In this document: positions 17,859 through 27,175 of the stretch, piece after piece
How the letters are laid out: each line of letters begins with the position of its first letter
Position numbering within the stretch: position 1 is the first letter of the stretch
NCBI GenBank assembly: GCA_014803415.1
Contig: JAAVBZ010000023.1
Location: 203,329-262,109 of the forward strand
Length of the DNA stretch: 58,781 bases
Direction: 5' to 3'
DNA from: Lachnospiraceae bacterium
GTDB lineage: Bacteria; Bacillota; Clostridia; Lachnospirales; Lachnospiraceae
Program-made: the position numbers and the translations under genes
The notes under the pieces: generated by a model
Told to the model about the DNA's origin: nothing
The model's input: only the letters and a program-made list of their open reading frames with translations
Databases searched by the model: none

Positions 17859-18719
17859 ATGGGAAATAAAACAAAACAAACAGGAAAAACAGAGGTATAT
17901 CCATTTTGGTATATGGAAGATATCAAAAATATGATGGATTATTTTAAGATGAAGGGGATGTGGCACTGGTATTTGGCATTCAATTTTGGGTTGTTACTCG
18001 GAAGACGTGTAAGTGATACATTATCTTTTAGATGGTCTGATTTCTTCTATGAGAATGGTAGAATGAAGGATGAAATTGAAATTAAGGAGCAGAAGACAGG
18101 AAAAATTACACGTCCTTATGTATGTGGAGCTTGTAAGGAAGCATTAGATCTGTATATTGAAAAGACTGGTATTAATCCGATGGAAAATTATAATGATTTC
18201 ATTATAACTACAGAACAGAAATCTCAGTTGTTAGAAAACCAGGAAGAATATTCAGAAGATGAGTGGAATGAATTATTTTGGAAAGCCACTCAGTCCCAAG
18301 CAGCAGCATATCGGAAACAATTTAAAATAGCAGCTGATGCATGTGGGATTCAATATCCAGTAAGTACCCATAGCACACGGAAAACTTTTGGATACTGGTC
18401 AGTAAAGTTACATCCATATGATGTGACCACAGTAGATAAACTGCAGGGGATATTCTCTCATTCGGATCGAAATACAACACTTCACTATATTGGAATTGCT
18501 AGAGAGGACGAAATTAAGCTGTATAATGATATGGGAAACTTTATTATTGATGTTTCTAATGGAAAGAAACCGATTATTAAAAACAGCCCAGTAGTTCCAT
18601 TAAAAGCAGAAGATTTTCGGGAAATTCTTAGTAAATGTTGGGATATGGCACAGAATGGAGAAGATAAATTCAATGGAATTAATAAACTAATTGGATTAGC
18701 TGAGAAATGTATGGTATAA
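17859..18719 (+). CDS. Tyrosine recombinase, catalytic domain only
   Basis: 286 residues with the tyrosine recombinase active site: Arg in LLLGRRVSD near residue 50, H-x-x-R in STHSTRKTFG (about 170-173), H in FSHSDRNTT near 200, and the nucleophile Tyr at about residue 210 in LHYIGIAR. The N-terminal core-binding (SAM-like) domain of normal integrases is missing, because the catalytic fold begins almost at the first residue. ATG 17859 follows AAAGGTGAGG. About 70 extra residues follow the catalytic tyrosine. It may be a resolvase or invertase of the element or a phage accessory recombinase rather than the integrase. Confidence 0.8.
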   Translation: MGNKTKQTGKTEVYPFWYMEDIKNMMDYFKMKGMWHWYLAFNFGLLLGRRVSDTLSFRWSDFFYENGRMKDEIEIKEQKTGKITRPYVCGACKEALDLYIEKTGINPMENYNDFIITTEQKSQLLENQEEYSEDEWNELFWKATQSQAAAYRKQFKIAADACGIQYPVSTHSTRKTFGYWSVKLHPYDVTTVDKLQGIFSHSDRNTTLHYIGIAREDEIKLYNDMGNFIIDVSNGKKPIIKNSPVVPLKAEDFREILSKCWDMAQNGEDKFNGINKLIGLAEKCMV

Positions 18720-18735
18720 TTAGAAAGGATAAAAA

Positions 18736-18918
18736 GTGGATAAAAATAATAATATCACTTCAAAAGATAAAGATGGAAATATTCTTATTAATGGAGAATT
18801 TAAAATATGTAATATTCCTGCAAAATGTAGTGGAGTAAGATGTAATGAGTTATGTATAATAAATCAAATCATAAGACGATTATATAAATTTGAACATGGA
18901 GAGATTAGTAGTGATTAA
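18736..18918 (+). CDS. Small hypothetical protein
   Basis: 60 residues from a GTG start after AGAAAGGAT. It contains four cysteines (KICNIPAKCSGVRCNELC) that could bind metal. It overlaps the following broken gene by 8 bases. No known family is recognised. Confidence 0.45.
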   Translation: MDKNNNITSKDKDGNILINGEFKICNIPAKCSGVRCNELCIINQIIRRLYKFEHGEISSD

Positions 18919-19141
18919 AGGTGATCAATGTTGGATTATCGAGAATGGATTTAAGGTTACTTTAGTTGAAATAATATCGTTTACTGGGAATCTTGTTTTA
19001 TAAAAAACTGAAAAAGGAAAAGTTTTGAGAATTCCAAAACATAGATTATATAAAACGAAGGAAGATGCAGAAAAAACTTTACCTGAAAAGGAACCAGTAA
19101 CAATAAAAAGACATAAAACACCATATGATTATATGATGTAG
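18911..19141 (+). pseudogene. Small gene interrupted by an in-frame TAA
   Basis: GTG 18911 opens MIKGDQCWIIENGFKVTLVE, then TAA at 19001-19003; the same frame continues with KVLRIPKHRLYKTKEDAEKT and ends HKTPYDYMM at TAG 19139-19141. The two halves together form a plausible 76-residue beta-rich protein ending in the DYM-type tail seen in other mobile-element proteins. A single base change explains the break. Confidence 0.5.
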
Positions 19142-19175
19142 AAAACAGTTTAAAAGGTAAAAGGGGAAATGAATC

Positions 19176-19385
19176 ATGACTGTTGGAGAGGCTCAAAGTT
19201 TAAGAAATGGTGATATGGTAAAACATAGGTTTTACGGATATATTTTAACTGTAATTGGTAACGAGGAAATAAAATCCACAATTAACTCTAAAGGATATAT
19301 TAGAGTAATTTGTGCAACTGATTATGGTGTATTATTTTTTTTCAGCCATAGGCAGCTTTGTATATATAAGCGAAAGAGTCATTAA
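19176..19385 (+). CDS. Small hypothetical protein
   Basis: 69 residues, beginning MTVGEAQSLRNGDMVKHRFY, beta-rich, possibly an SH3-like barrel of the type that opens with a GD turn. It follows AAAAGGGGA. No known family; it lies in the accessory array. Confidence 0.4.
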   Translation: MTVGEAQSLRNGDMVKHRFYGYILTVIGNEEIKSTINSKGYIRVICATDYGVLFFFSHRQLCIYKRKSH

Positions 19386-19411
19386 AGATTGATTTTATCG
19401 GAGGTTGAAAT

Positions 19412-20071
19412 ATGTTGATCATAACTTGTTTGGGTATTTTGATATTGTTTGTAATTCAATTTGTATTATATAAAAAGAATCAAAATGGAAGTTTAAAAAA
19501 AATCTTTAAAAGTGAACAGTTGTTAGATGTTCTAAAGGAATTGTTAGTAATTATTTTAGGTGCAACTGTAGCATTAAATTTTACAAATGTTGAAGAAAAA
19601 AAACAAACAAAAGAAACAGTTATGAGATTGTTAGAAGTTACTTATAGTGATATAAGTATGCAATATGTGGCTAATGAAATTCTACTTGATAATTATAAAC
19701 AGGAAAGAATGAGTGCCCAGCAAGTTAAATATAATACTCAATATAATACTGCACTTTTTGAGAATGTATTGAACAATGATACAGTGATTACAAATATTTC
19801 TCCTTTGATGTATAGTATGTTAGTTAATGATTTTCGCAACCTAAGTCTCTTTTATGAGAGCTTGGAAGAATATTCAGACAATGACGAATACGTAATTACA
19901 ATGATTTCTAATATGAATTCACATAACGAAAACATTATGTGGGCATTAGAAAAAGAGATTAAACATCTTAAAGGCGAATATAAAGAACAAGAATTAAAAG
20001 ACTTATATCAGGAATACATAAGTAGTAAATATGTTGAAATTCCTAATTTGGAAAATATAGAAAACAAGTAA
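19412..20071 (+). CDS. Membrane-anchored hypothetical protein
   Basis: 219 residues with two hydrophobic segments (about 3-20 and 42-58) followed by a long helical soluble domain of about 150 residues. No catalytic motif. Its layout (two membrane helices, then an all-alpha domain) is the same as that of the 278-residue protein at 25773. Start follows GGAGG. Function unknown. Confidence 0.5.
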   Translation: MLIITCLGILILFVIQFVLYKKNQNGSLKKIFKSEQLLDVLKELLVIILGATVALNFTNVEEKKQTKETVMRLLEVTYSDISMQYVANEILLDNYKQERMSAQQVKYNTQYNTALFENVLNNDTVITNISPLMYSMLVNDFRNLSLFYESLEEYSDNDEYVITMISNMNSHNENIMWALEKEIKHLKGEYKEQELKDLYQEYISSKYVEIPNLENIENK

Positions 20072-20123
20072 TTGAAAACTTGATTTTAAAGATTTATAGC
20101 AAATGATGAAAGGGATAATAATT

Positions 20124-20705
20124 ATGAAAGTACAACCTATTTCCTATGATGAATATAAATACGAGGTTATGCGAATATATAGAGATTTACGCCGTGAAGG
20201 GTATTACTATAACCTTTTAATACTTTTGCTTGAAGAATGTATAGAACATGATATGAAAGTTGTTCCTGTTTATTTAAATACGGGCTATAAAGATGATGGG
20301 GTAAAGAGACTACATGATAGATCCAAATATGCTGATTCACACAGTTTACAAGATATAATTATTGTTCCTGAACAATATGAATATGAAAAAACAACTGAAC
20401 CTTATGTATCAATAGAAGTTAAAAAACCTGATATATTATTTGAAAATGGGAAAATTGTGAAATATAATTCTTTAAAGGCGGAAGGAAAGAAATTAGAACA
20501 ATTACAGGAAGAATTTAGACATTGTCAATATATTATTTTTACAGATTGTATTACATGGTATTTTCTAAGATCAAATGAAGAAATTAACAAGTTTGATATA
20601 TGTTTAATAGACGACAAGCAATGGAAGCAAGATGGTATAATATGGGAAAAATTAAAGGATAAAATAAAAATGACTTTAAATGAGTCGAAGCAAATAAAAG
20701 TCTGA
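20124..20705 (+). CDS. Hypothetical protein with a PD-(D/E)XK nuclease-like motif
   Basis: About 193 residues. SLQDIIIVPEQYEY, then YVSIEVKKPDI gives a D-x(n)-E-x-K pattern on predicted beta strands, as in restriction-endonuclease-like folds; the segment CQYIIFTDCITWYFL downstream resembles the strand after the active site in predicted type I restriction-related proteins. ATG 20124 follows AAAGGG; the frame is open from 20103. No methylase or specificity gene is nearby, so it is not a classical restriction system. Confidence 0.45.
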   Translation: MKVQPISYDEYKYEVMRIYRDLRREGYYYNLLILLLEECIEHDMKVVPVYLNTGYKDDGVKRLHDRSKYADSHSLQDIIIVPEQYEYEKTTEPYVSIEVKKPDILFENGKIVKYNSLKAEGKKLEQLQEEFRHCQYIIFTDCITWYFLRSNEEINKFDICLIDDKQWKQDGIIWEKLKDKIKMTLNESKQIKV

Positions 20706-20729
20706 TTTCAAGGTATGTATGAAGAATAG

Positions 20730-21013
20730 AAAATTAAAAAACAAAAATTTACTTTAGAAGAATTTGAGAAAATCAAACAACTTATTGATTCGGCAATTTA
20801 TGCTTCAAATAGAAAAAAGAAGCAAAGAAATTATATAAATAAACTGAATATTTTGGATATGATGTTGTTGGAAATGCAAGCTATATTGCTAATTCTTTAC
20901 TTTCATGTGTGAATACTGCTTCAGGAATGGTTTGCAACAAAGAACGTAAGATTAGTTTTATAAATCAAGAATTATATAAATTGGAACGGTATAGTGTCGA
21001 AAGAGATAATTAA
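20730..21013 (+). pseudogene. Degenerate small gene with a frameshift
   Basis: One frame gives KFTLEEFEKIKQLIDSAIYA up to about 20845, then the coding pattern moves to another frame: EYFGYDVVGNASYIANSLLS continuing to SVERDN and TAA at 21011-21013. The two parts read as one helical protein of about 90 residues. No start codon is visible at the 5' side, so the gene is both truncated and shifted. Confidence 0.45.
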
Positions 21014-21055
21014 ATATGGTTTCATTTGGTTAGAAGGTGTGTTTGGAGGGATATC

Positions 21056-22117
21056 ATGAAAAAATCTATACTATATTATCCGTCAATAAATATTGTAAAC
21101 ACTAATTGGTTGCGTGGTGCGTTGTTTTATTGGGATAACATTCACACAATTGTTCCTAATAACTATGATTTAGATAAGTTATCTCCTGATTTAAAATATC
21201 TGTTTAAGAAGGGTATTTATAAGCCGATAAGTCCTGATGTTTTGTTACAAAGAGAAGAATATAAATTATTTGAGTATGAATTAATATACAGATTTTCGGG
21301 ACATAGTTATTATGATAATACACTTAATGATATGATACATCATATAGATCCTGAGTGTAATATCTTTTACATGCATAAATTAGGAAACGCTCAGGCACTG
21401 CACTATTTAGTAGAAAATATGGCATTAAAAAAGTATATTGATGATTGTGTCTTATTAGATAGCCAAATACATTTTGAAATTATGAATATAATGACAAAAT
21501 ATATGGTACAAGCAATAAATAATGATGTAAATAATGATAGTTATGTTATTTCTGGTACGGATGTTGGCAATGCATACGAAGGAATATATGGAACATCTAG
21601 CCATGATGCACGCTTTAATACGTGCTGTTTTGTAAATACATTGAATAAAATATTACCAGTGCCATTAGATAATACTCCTTTTGAGAGGATTATTGATTTT
21701 AGACAGGAAAGAAGAAGTGAATTACTAAAATTACGTCAAACAATAGATAACTATGAAAATAAAATAGCAAAATGTAATGATATTGCTAGCATAAAGAAAA
21801 TTATGTTGCAGTTTGAAGAAGAAATATTATATGAGAGTGAAAATACTAAGCGCTTAATGAGAGGAAAGAAAATAACGTGGAGATTGTCATCTGCAAGGAC
21901 TATTTTTGAAATCGGCGTACCTGATATGCTTTTGGCAATTAGCAATTTACCTACTTCTTTAAAAATTTTGGGCTGTGTTGCAAATGGTGCTATTTCACTT
22001 GGGAAAACATATGCCGATGTTTATTTTGAAAAGAAGGAGCTTTTATGCAATTCATATGTTTCATATTTATATAATGCTAATAAGTTTGGATTAATAGATT
22101 TTTATGATTTTAATTGA
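21056..22117 (+). CDS. DUF6236-like protein
   Basis: 353 residues. The opening, with MKKSILYYPSINI, NWLRGALFYWDNIHTIVP and a long helical C-terminal region, resembles proteins grouped as DUF6236, which occur sporadically in accessory regions and have no known activity. ATG 21056 follows TTTGGAGGG; the frame is open ten codons earlier. No nuclease or NTPase motif is recognised. Confidence 0.45.
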   Translation: MKKSILYYPSINIVNTNWLRGALFYWDNIHTIVPNNYDLDKLSPDLKYLFKKGIYKPISPDVLLQREEYKLFEYELIYRFSGHSYYDNTLNDMIHHIDPECNIFYMHKLGNAQALHYLVENMALKKYIDDCVLLDSQIHFEIMNIMTKYMVQAINNDVNNDSYVISGTDVGNAYEGIYGTSSHDARFNTCCFVNTLNKILPVPLDNTPFERIIDFRQERRSELLKLRQTIDNYENKIAKCNDIASIKKIMLQFEEEILYESENTKRLMRGKKITWRLSSARTIFEIGVPDMLLAISNLPTSLKILGCVANGAISLGKTYADVYFEKKELLCNSYVSYLYNANKFGLIDFYDFN

Positions 22118-22179
22118 TGAAATGTTGTTTTCAAATATATAGAATAGAAGACTCTACTTTTTATTGAGGGCGAAGGATA

Positions 22180-22893
22180 ATGATTGAACAGAAATATTTT
22201 GAACAATATACTAGTTATTCGGTTAAAGTGGATAGGTATTTTCATTGTGTTAATGCTTATGCAAACAATCACAGTGGATTGAAAGAAATTCATGATTCGT
22301 TAGATGGAATATACAAGAAAATGTTAGAGTTAGAGAAAAATCAAAATAATACGGATAATGATATTAGAAATTTTCTGCATATGTCATACTTGGTCATGCA
22401 AAAGATACATATGACTAATATTTTTAGTGATGAAGATCCATGTGGGTTGGGTGATAAGGTATATGATATGCAAATATTTTCTTATGTAACATGCTATTGT
22501 TATCAATGGAATCTTTTTGAGTCTTTTGTTTCATATATAGTGGAAAAGCTTATTGAATCGAATCGATTAAATAGTAATATATCAAACCAATTGAAATGTA
22601 GTAAAGGAAAAACCAAAAAACTATTGGATTTATTGAACGATGAAGTTTTTGAAAATTCTCCCTTTTATTATATTTTGCCCGAAGTGGATAGCAGCGGTAA
22701 ATTTATAAAGATTGGCTATAACGAATTAAATACAATTAGAAAACGGCGAAACAATTTTGTTCATGCCATTTTAAATAATAATTTTGGCAAAGAAAATATA
22801 ATGAAATTGCAGCAATTATATGATAAAGATATGTGGTTATTGAGATTATATGCTCAGAACATATTTTATCAGGCTAATGAATTAAAAAAGTGA
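22180..22893 (+). CDS. HEPN-like protein
   Basis: 237 residues, strongly helical. Residues 185-196 read RKRRNNFVHAIL, a perfect R-x4-H motif in an otherwise helical hairpin, the hallmark of HEPN RNases (toxins, Abi proteins, RNase L and others). The usual acidic partner residues can be found earlier, but the fold cannot be proved here. No MNT nucleotidyltransferase antitoxin gene is adjacent. It may act as an RNase in phage defence; this is inference. Confidence 0.5.
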   Translation: MIEQKYFEQYTSYSVKVDRYFHCVNAYANNHSGLKEIHDSLDGIYKKMLELEKNQNNTDNDIRNFLHMSYLVMQKIHMTNIFSDEDPCGLGDKVYDMQIFSYVTCYCYQWNLFESFVSYIVEKLIESNRLNSNISNQLKCSKGKTKKLLDLLNDEVFENSPFYYILPEVDSSGKFIKIGYNELNTIRKRRNNFVHAILNNNFGKENIMKLQQLYDKDMWLLRLYAQNIFYQANELKK

Positions 22894-22910
22894 AATGAAA
22901 GGCTGGTTTT

Positions 22911-23561
22911 ATGAAAAGGAATAATTATTGGTTAAATGAAAAATCTCAACCATCATTTATAGAGAAATTTGGGATTATATCTTCATTTGTTTTTTCCCTG
23001 ATAGCCTTACTTATATCTATTATAAATTACAAAGTGGAAAGAAGCGAAAGAATTATAGTATTAGATGCATATGAATCTAATTACATTTTTGATGGAGAAA
23101 ACCTATATAAAAATATTTGTTTTGCTATAGCAAACAATTCAGATATTAATACAAGTATTATTGAAATAAATATAAAAATAGATGGCGAAGATTATTCGTT
23201 TAATTCTGTAGATAATAGTATTTGCCCTATCAATATAAATTCCAATGAAACAGTTAAGACCAACATAAATATACCAATTTTAATAGATGAGGTTGATAAA
23301 GAATTTATTTTAAATAAATATGGTGTAAATTATAATATAGATGTATTTGAATTAGAATTCTATTTAAAAAATGTAGAAGATATGCAAAATATTTATAATA
23401 TAGCTTATAACCCTAGAATTGAAATAAAATTGAAATCATCAAAAGGAAATGAAATAAAATTCTATAAAGAGGGATATTTTGACACTGAGAATTTTAGAAA
23501 ATATATTGATTATGAAACAATTCGTAGTATGGAAGCGTTTACGGAAATGTTAGGTGAATGA
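22911..23561 (+). CDS. Membrane-anchored hypothetical protein
   Basis: 216 residues: one hydrophobic segment at about 20-42 (GIISSFVFSLIALLISIINY) and a beta-rich C-terminal domain with strand-like NICFAIANNSDI and INIKIDGEDYSF, an immunoglobulin-like or BON-like sandwich. It begins 17 bases after the HEPN-like gene, so co-transcription is likely. Function unknown. Confidence 0.45.
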   Translation: MKRNNYWLNEKSQPSFIEKFGIISSFVFSLIALLISIINYKVERSERIIVLDAYESNYIFDGENLYKNICFAIANNSDINTSIIEINIKIDGEDYSFNSVDNSICPININSNETVKTNINIPILIDEVDKEFILNKYGVNYNIDVFELEFYLKNVEDMQNIYNIAYNPRIEIKLKSSKGNEIKFYKEGYFDTENFRKYIDYETIRSMEAFTEMLGE

Positions 23562-23590
23562 AATTCTAGTTTTATGAGGAGGAAATTAAA

Positions 23591-24157
23591 ATGTGTGGTG
23601 GAGAAAAGAAATGGAATTTATATGTATTGAGATATAATTATTCTGGTAATTATTATGTTGGAACTACACCAGATTTGGAGAATAGAATGTTAATTCATTG
23701 GAGAAGAACTTCAATAAATAACAATTTGCCAATATGGTCAAAAGAAAATAAATCAATAAATGGTTTTAAATATTACTGGTTCAAGATTAATAAGGAAGGT
23801 GTTGAGCAAGGAGAAGCAGAACATTGTGAAAATTATTTAGCTGATTTACTTGTCAAAGAAATAAAAGAGTTAAATAAAGAAGTGCATGTAGGGAATGGTA
23901 AGTTTGTTGATACAGAAGAAATTAAGGTAATTGAAATTGAGATTAATGGCATCGAAAATAATTTGAATGAGATAGATGAAAATATTACGGATTATTTAAA
24001 ACAATCAGAATTTCCGAAACATAAAATAAATGAAAAAGAATTATCAATAAAATGTTTTGAAATCGGTTCTGTTGGAGAATATGATAACAGTCAATGTAAT
24101 GAAAATTGGAGTAGTGTGGCATCAATTGAGTTTTCAAGTGATAATAAAGAAAATTAA
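23591..24157 (+). CDS. GIY-YIG nuclease-domain protein
   Basis: 188 residues. LYVLRYNYSGNYYVGTT gives the two-strand GIY-YIG pattern (YVL... YYVG), followed by DLENRMLIHW with the conserved Arg and a His, and EAEHCENYLADLL further on with a conserved acidic residue. The last 80 residues are acidic and variable. It starts after GAGGAGG. Stand-alone GIY-YIG proteins occur as homing or defence nucleases and in repair; no intron or intein surrounds it. Confidence 0.6.
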   Translation: MCGGEKKWNLYVLRYNYSGNYYVGTTPDLENRMLIHWRRTSINNNLPIWSKENKSINGFKYYWFKINKEGVEQGEAEHCENYLADLLVKEIKELNKEVHVGNGKFVDTEEIKVIEIEINGIENNLNEIDENITDYLKQSEFPKHKINEKELSIKCFEIGSVGEYDNSQCNENWSSVASIEFSSDNKEN

Positions 24158-24267
24158 TAATGAAACTATTTTCTTTGAAAAATAGTGACAAAATTACTTG
24201 GATAAGGGCAAATATATTATGTAATGTTGCTATGAATGTTCAGTTTTAAAGCATATGAGGTATTAGT

Positions 24268-24486
24268 ATGAGTAAAATATTAAGTGCATTAGGAATTGTT
24301 TTAGTTGTGGCTGGTACAATATTTAGTTTGTGGTCTATACTTGGTACAAAGAGTGAATATGTAGGAACCGCTTATTGGTATGATCATCAACCAGAAAGCT
24401 TTAAAAAAGATAAAACGAAAGTTATTATTGGAATTATTTTTATTATAATAGGAAGTATATTTCAGATAATTGGATTGTTTATATAA
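24268..24486 (+). CDS. Small membrane protein
   Basis: 72 residues with two hydrophobic helices (about 3-25 and 52-71), separated by a short polar loop. No family recognised. It overlaps the open part of the following frame but not its likely start. Confidence 0.4.
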   Translation: MSKILSALGIVLVVAGTIFSLWSILGTKSEYVGTAYWYDHQPESFKKDKTKVIIGIIFIIIGSIFQIIGLFI

Positions 24487-24550
24487 ACTTAAAATTGAAA
24501 TTTTATTTTTTATTAAAGATAATTTGATTATACGAATAGAGGATATTAGA

Positions 24551-25717
24551 ATGAATATTAATTATAAAAAAGAACCGAATATTTTTTCGAATACAGCTTT
24601 TATTGATTATAGTTATTTTGAACTATTATATGATATGCTAGATTATGCTATTCCAATCGTGCCAGAAACAATAATAGGTTTATCAATATTAGCAGAAACA
24701 ATTGTTCTTCATGAAGAAGTTGTGCCGACTAATAATGAGTTGATTTGTAGTAATGATGATGAAAAAGAATTGATTTTTCAATTTGTTAAAAGTGGTGTAT
24801 TAAACTATGAAAAAATAGATGATCTTTTTATACCAAACGATAATAGCGCTGCAAAAATGTTAGATAACGAATTAACTCAATATAAACAAGAAATGCATCT
24901 TAGTCCAAATGATGTTAATGCTAATATTATATTTGTTAACCAGATAGAGAGCGATTTCCCGATAGAGGAGAATTTGTCAACATATAGAATTGGATATTAT
25001 GATGAAGAACATTTAGACAAAGCTATCGAATATGCAGCGATAAAAGATAAAATTGCTAAATTGCATGGTATGCCACACATAAATGGAATTTATTTTGCAA
25101 GATGGGGAAAGTATGAATATATATTTAGAATGTTTCATGAGAATATTGATACATCTATTTCAAAAGATTTTTTAGAAAACATTGATAAGAAAAGATTTGC
25201 ATATATTGAAAAGATTAAAAAATACTTAGGGAGTACATATGTAGGATTACCTTCTGTAATTTCAATAATACTTAGTAGAGCAAAAGATGTAACTGATATA
25301 CCAAATCAAATTATATTATTAAGAGAAGAAATAGCAAAATTTAGAAAAACGTGTACAAATTATGAGTATAATTTGCGTATTGAAAATAATTTTTTAAGAC
25401 AATGTGAAATAATTGATGAACTAGAAAATGCATACAATTCACTAAGTATAGATGGTAATTTTAAGAAAAAGAGAAGAATCATAAAAGAATGTGCTGAAGT
25501 ATTTAATCCTAATCCACTTACATTATCGACTAATATTGGAAAGAAGATTATAAATGAATTAGATGATAAGTATATACAATTAAAAGTTCCAGGATATTAT
25601 GATTTGTACAGAAAGGCGTTTGATGTAGAAGACAATTTAAGTAGTTTAAGAAGATTGTTCGGAAACATGATCGATGATAAATTTATTTATAAATTGAATA
25701 AATTATCAAAAATATAA
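24551..25717 (+). CDS. Hypothetical protein of the accessory array
   Basis: 388 residues from ATG 24551, which follows AGAGGAT; the frame is open from 24470 but without a ribosome site. Early segments (AFIDYSYFELLYDMLDYAIP, TIIGLSILAETIVLHEEVVP) resemble the N-terminal part of predicted toxin or PIN-like accessory proteins. The C-terminal two thirds are helical. No conserved catalytic motif can be named. Base composition is very AT-rich, like its neighbours. Confidence 0.4.
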   Translation: MNINYKKEPNIFSNTAFIDYSYFELLYDMLDYAIPIVPETIIGLSILAETIVLHEEVVPTNNELICSNDDEKELIFQFVKSGVLNYEKIDDLFIPNDNSAAKMLDNELTQYKQEMHLSPNDVNANIIFVNQIESDFPIEENLSTYRIGYYDEEHLDKAIEYAAIKDKIAKLHGMPHINGIYFARWGKYEYIFRMFHENIDTSISKDFLENIDKKRFAYIEKIKKYLGSTYVGLPSVISIILSRAKDVTDIPNQIILLREEIAKFRKTCTNYEYNLRIENNFLRQCEIIDELENAYNSLSIDGNFKKKRRIIKECAEVFNPNPLTLSTNIGKKIINELDDKYIQLKVPGYYDLYRKAFDVEDNLSSLRRLFGNMIDDKFIYKLNKLSKI

Positions 25718-25772
25718 TTTTGTGTTGTTGAAATAACTATTTAATATTTTATAAGTCACAAAAGGAAATGAT

Positions 25773-26609
25773 ATGAAAAAAGGAAAGAGAAAAAGAAAGA
25801 GAAAAAGAAAATTACTTTCTCAATTTTCAGAGAGAAATACTTTAAGAATGTTAAGAAATATTATAATTATATTCATTATTATAAGTATAGTATTTGAGTT
25901 TATTCCGGATGTTTGCAATATATATGAAATATTCGATAATCACAAATTTGTAGCGTTTATTCAAACACATAAAGATTTTTTTATTAATATTATTTTGGGA
26001 TGTTTGGGCAGTGCAGTCATTTCCTTTTTTGTTTTATATATATCTATAAAGACTAATGAAAATGAAAAAAAAGAAATTTTAATTGAATTATCTAAAAAAA
26101 CGATAACAGAGTTTTTAAGACTAATTTCATATATTAATGAAAAACCAGCCTTACAAGAAAGGAATATAAGTGTTATTAATTCTCATATAAGTCTTCAAGT
26201 TGATGAATTCTTTGATCGGTTTTATCAAACTGCTATATCTAATCATATTATCTCAGAATTACATTTTATTATGTCAAAGATATATATTATTAATAATGAG
26301 GTTTCTATCTTCTTTGAGGAACTTCAGAAGTCTAATGTTTTAAGGGGCTATATGAGTAAAGAAAATTATGAAAAGAACATAAAAAAAGTTTATAAAGCTT
26401 TATACAATGTGTTAAATGATGAATATTCGTTTGACGCATTATTAGAGAAAATAGACAAATTATCTGTATGTTTAGGATGGAATATGAATAGAGAAATAGC
26501 GAAAAATGATACTAATGATAATGTTGAATCAATAAGAAATAGTTTTAATATAAGAAAACATATTAAATTTTCAAAAATGATTAATGACATACTTACGAAT
26601 GATATGTAA
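25773..26609 (+). CDS. Two-helix membrane protein with helical soluble domain
   Basis: 278 residues. A very basic start (KKGKRKRKRKRK) precedes a hydrophobic helix at about 29-47 and a second at about 72-92. The remaining residues form an all-alpha cytoplasmic domain. Layout as in the 219-residue protein at 19412. Function unknown. It is the last intact gene of the array and a strong terminator follows. Confidence 0.45.
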   Translation: MKKGKRKRKRKRKLLSQFSERNTLRMLRNIIIIFIIISIVFEFIPDVCNIYEIFDNHKFVAFIQTHKDFFINIILGCLGSAVISFFVLYISIKTNENEKKEILIELSKKTITEFLRLISYINEKPALQERNISVINSHISLQVDEFFDRFYQTAISNHIISELHFIMSKIYIINNEVSIFFEELQKSNVLRGYMSKENYEKNIKKVYKALYNVLNDEYSFDALLEKIDKLSVCLGWNMNREIAKNDTNDNVESIRNSFNIRKHIKFSKMINDILTNDM

Positions 26610-26693
26610 TAATGTAAAAGCCATTGAAAGAACTGATTCACAGTAAAAATTGGTAATGATAATTTAATATTAAGTCCGGATTATTGGACATAT

Positions 26694-26726
26694 AAAGCGA
26701 TACAATTTATTTAGATGTATCGCTTT
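26694..26726 (+). terminator. Terminator of the accessory array
   Basis: AAAGCGATACA (26694-26704) pairs perfectly with TGTATCGCTTT (26716-26726), followed by TTATTG. It ends the plus-strand array. The next 95 bases show no gene. Confidence 0.85.
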
Positions 26727-26822
26727 TATTGTTAATGTTTAGAGCATTATTATAATGATGTGTTTCACCAATTGCATTATAGTATGAAAGAAGTCTTTGA
26801 TTCTGGCGTTCTTTCATATTAG

Positions 26823-27173
26823 GATCGTAATATATTATCACTCATAAAGAAAAGAAGTTTTCTATACGGATTTTATGATGATGATTATATTTTTGTCAAT
26901 TCTAATTCTTCAAGGCTAACAACAGGATCAATCAACTCTTTTTTGTATAGACTGTGTGATGATATAAATATAGGAAGAAAAAGTAGCCATAAAATAAGAA
27001 AAACTTATATTTCATCACTTTTTGACAGTGGAATGAATATTAACAAGATTAGAGAGATTGCCGGACATGAAGATGAAAAAACAAGCCTGAACAATTATTG
27101 TTTTGATAGAAAAACAGATAATGATACAGAAAAGTTATTAGATGGATTATCGGGCGTAAAAATCAGTATATGA
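26823..27173 (+). pseudogene. Tyrosine integrase, C-terminal remnant
   Basis: The frame begins right after a TAG at 26820-26822 with no start codon and runs to 27173. SHKIRKTYISSLF carries H-x-x-R, IAGHEDEKTSLNNYCFDR carries the GH and the nucleophile Tyr of phage-type integrases. The first active-site Arg and the DNA-binding domains are missing. This is the decayed integrase of the element, placed at its right end as expected for an integrase next to an attachment site. Confidence 0.75.
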
Positions 27174-27175
27174 AA

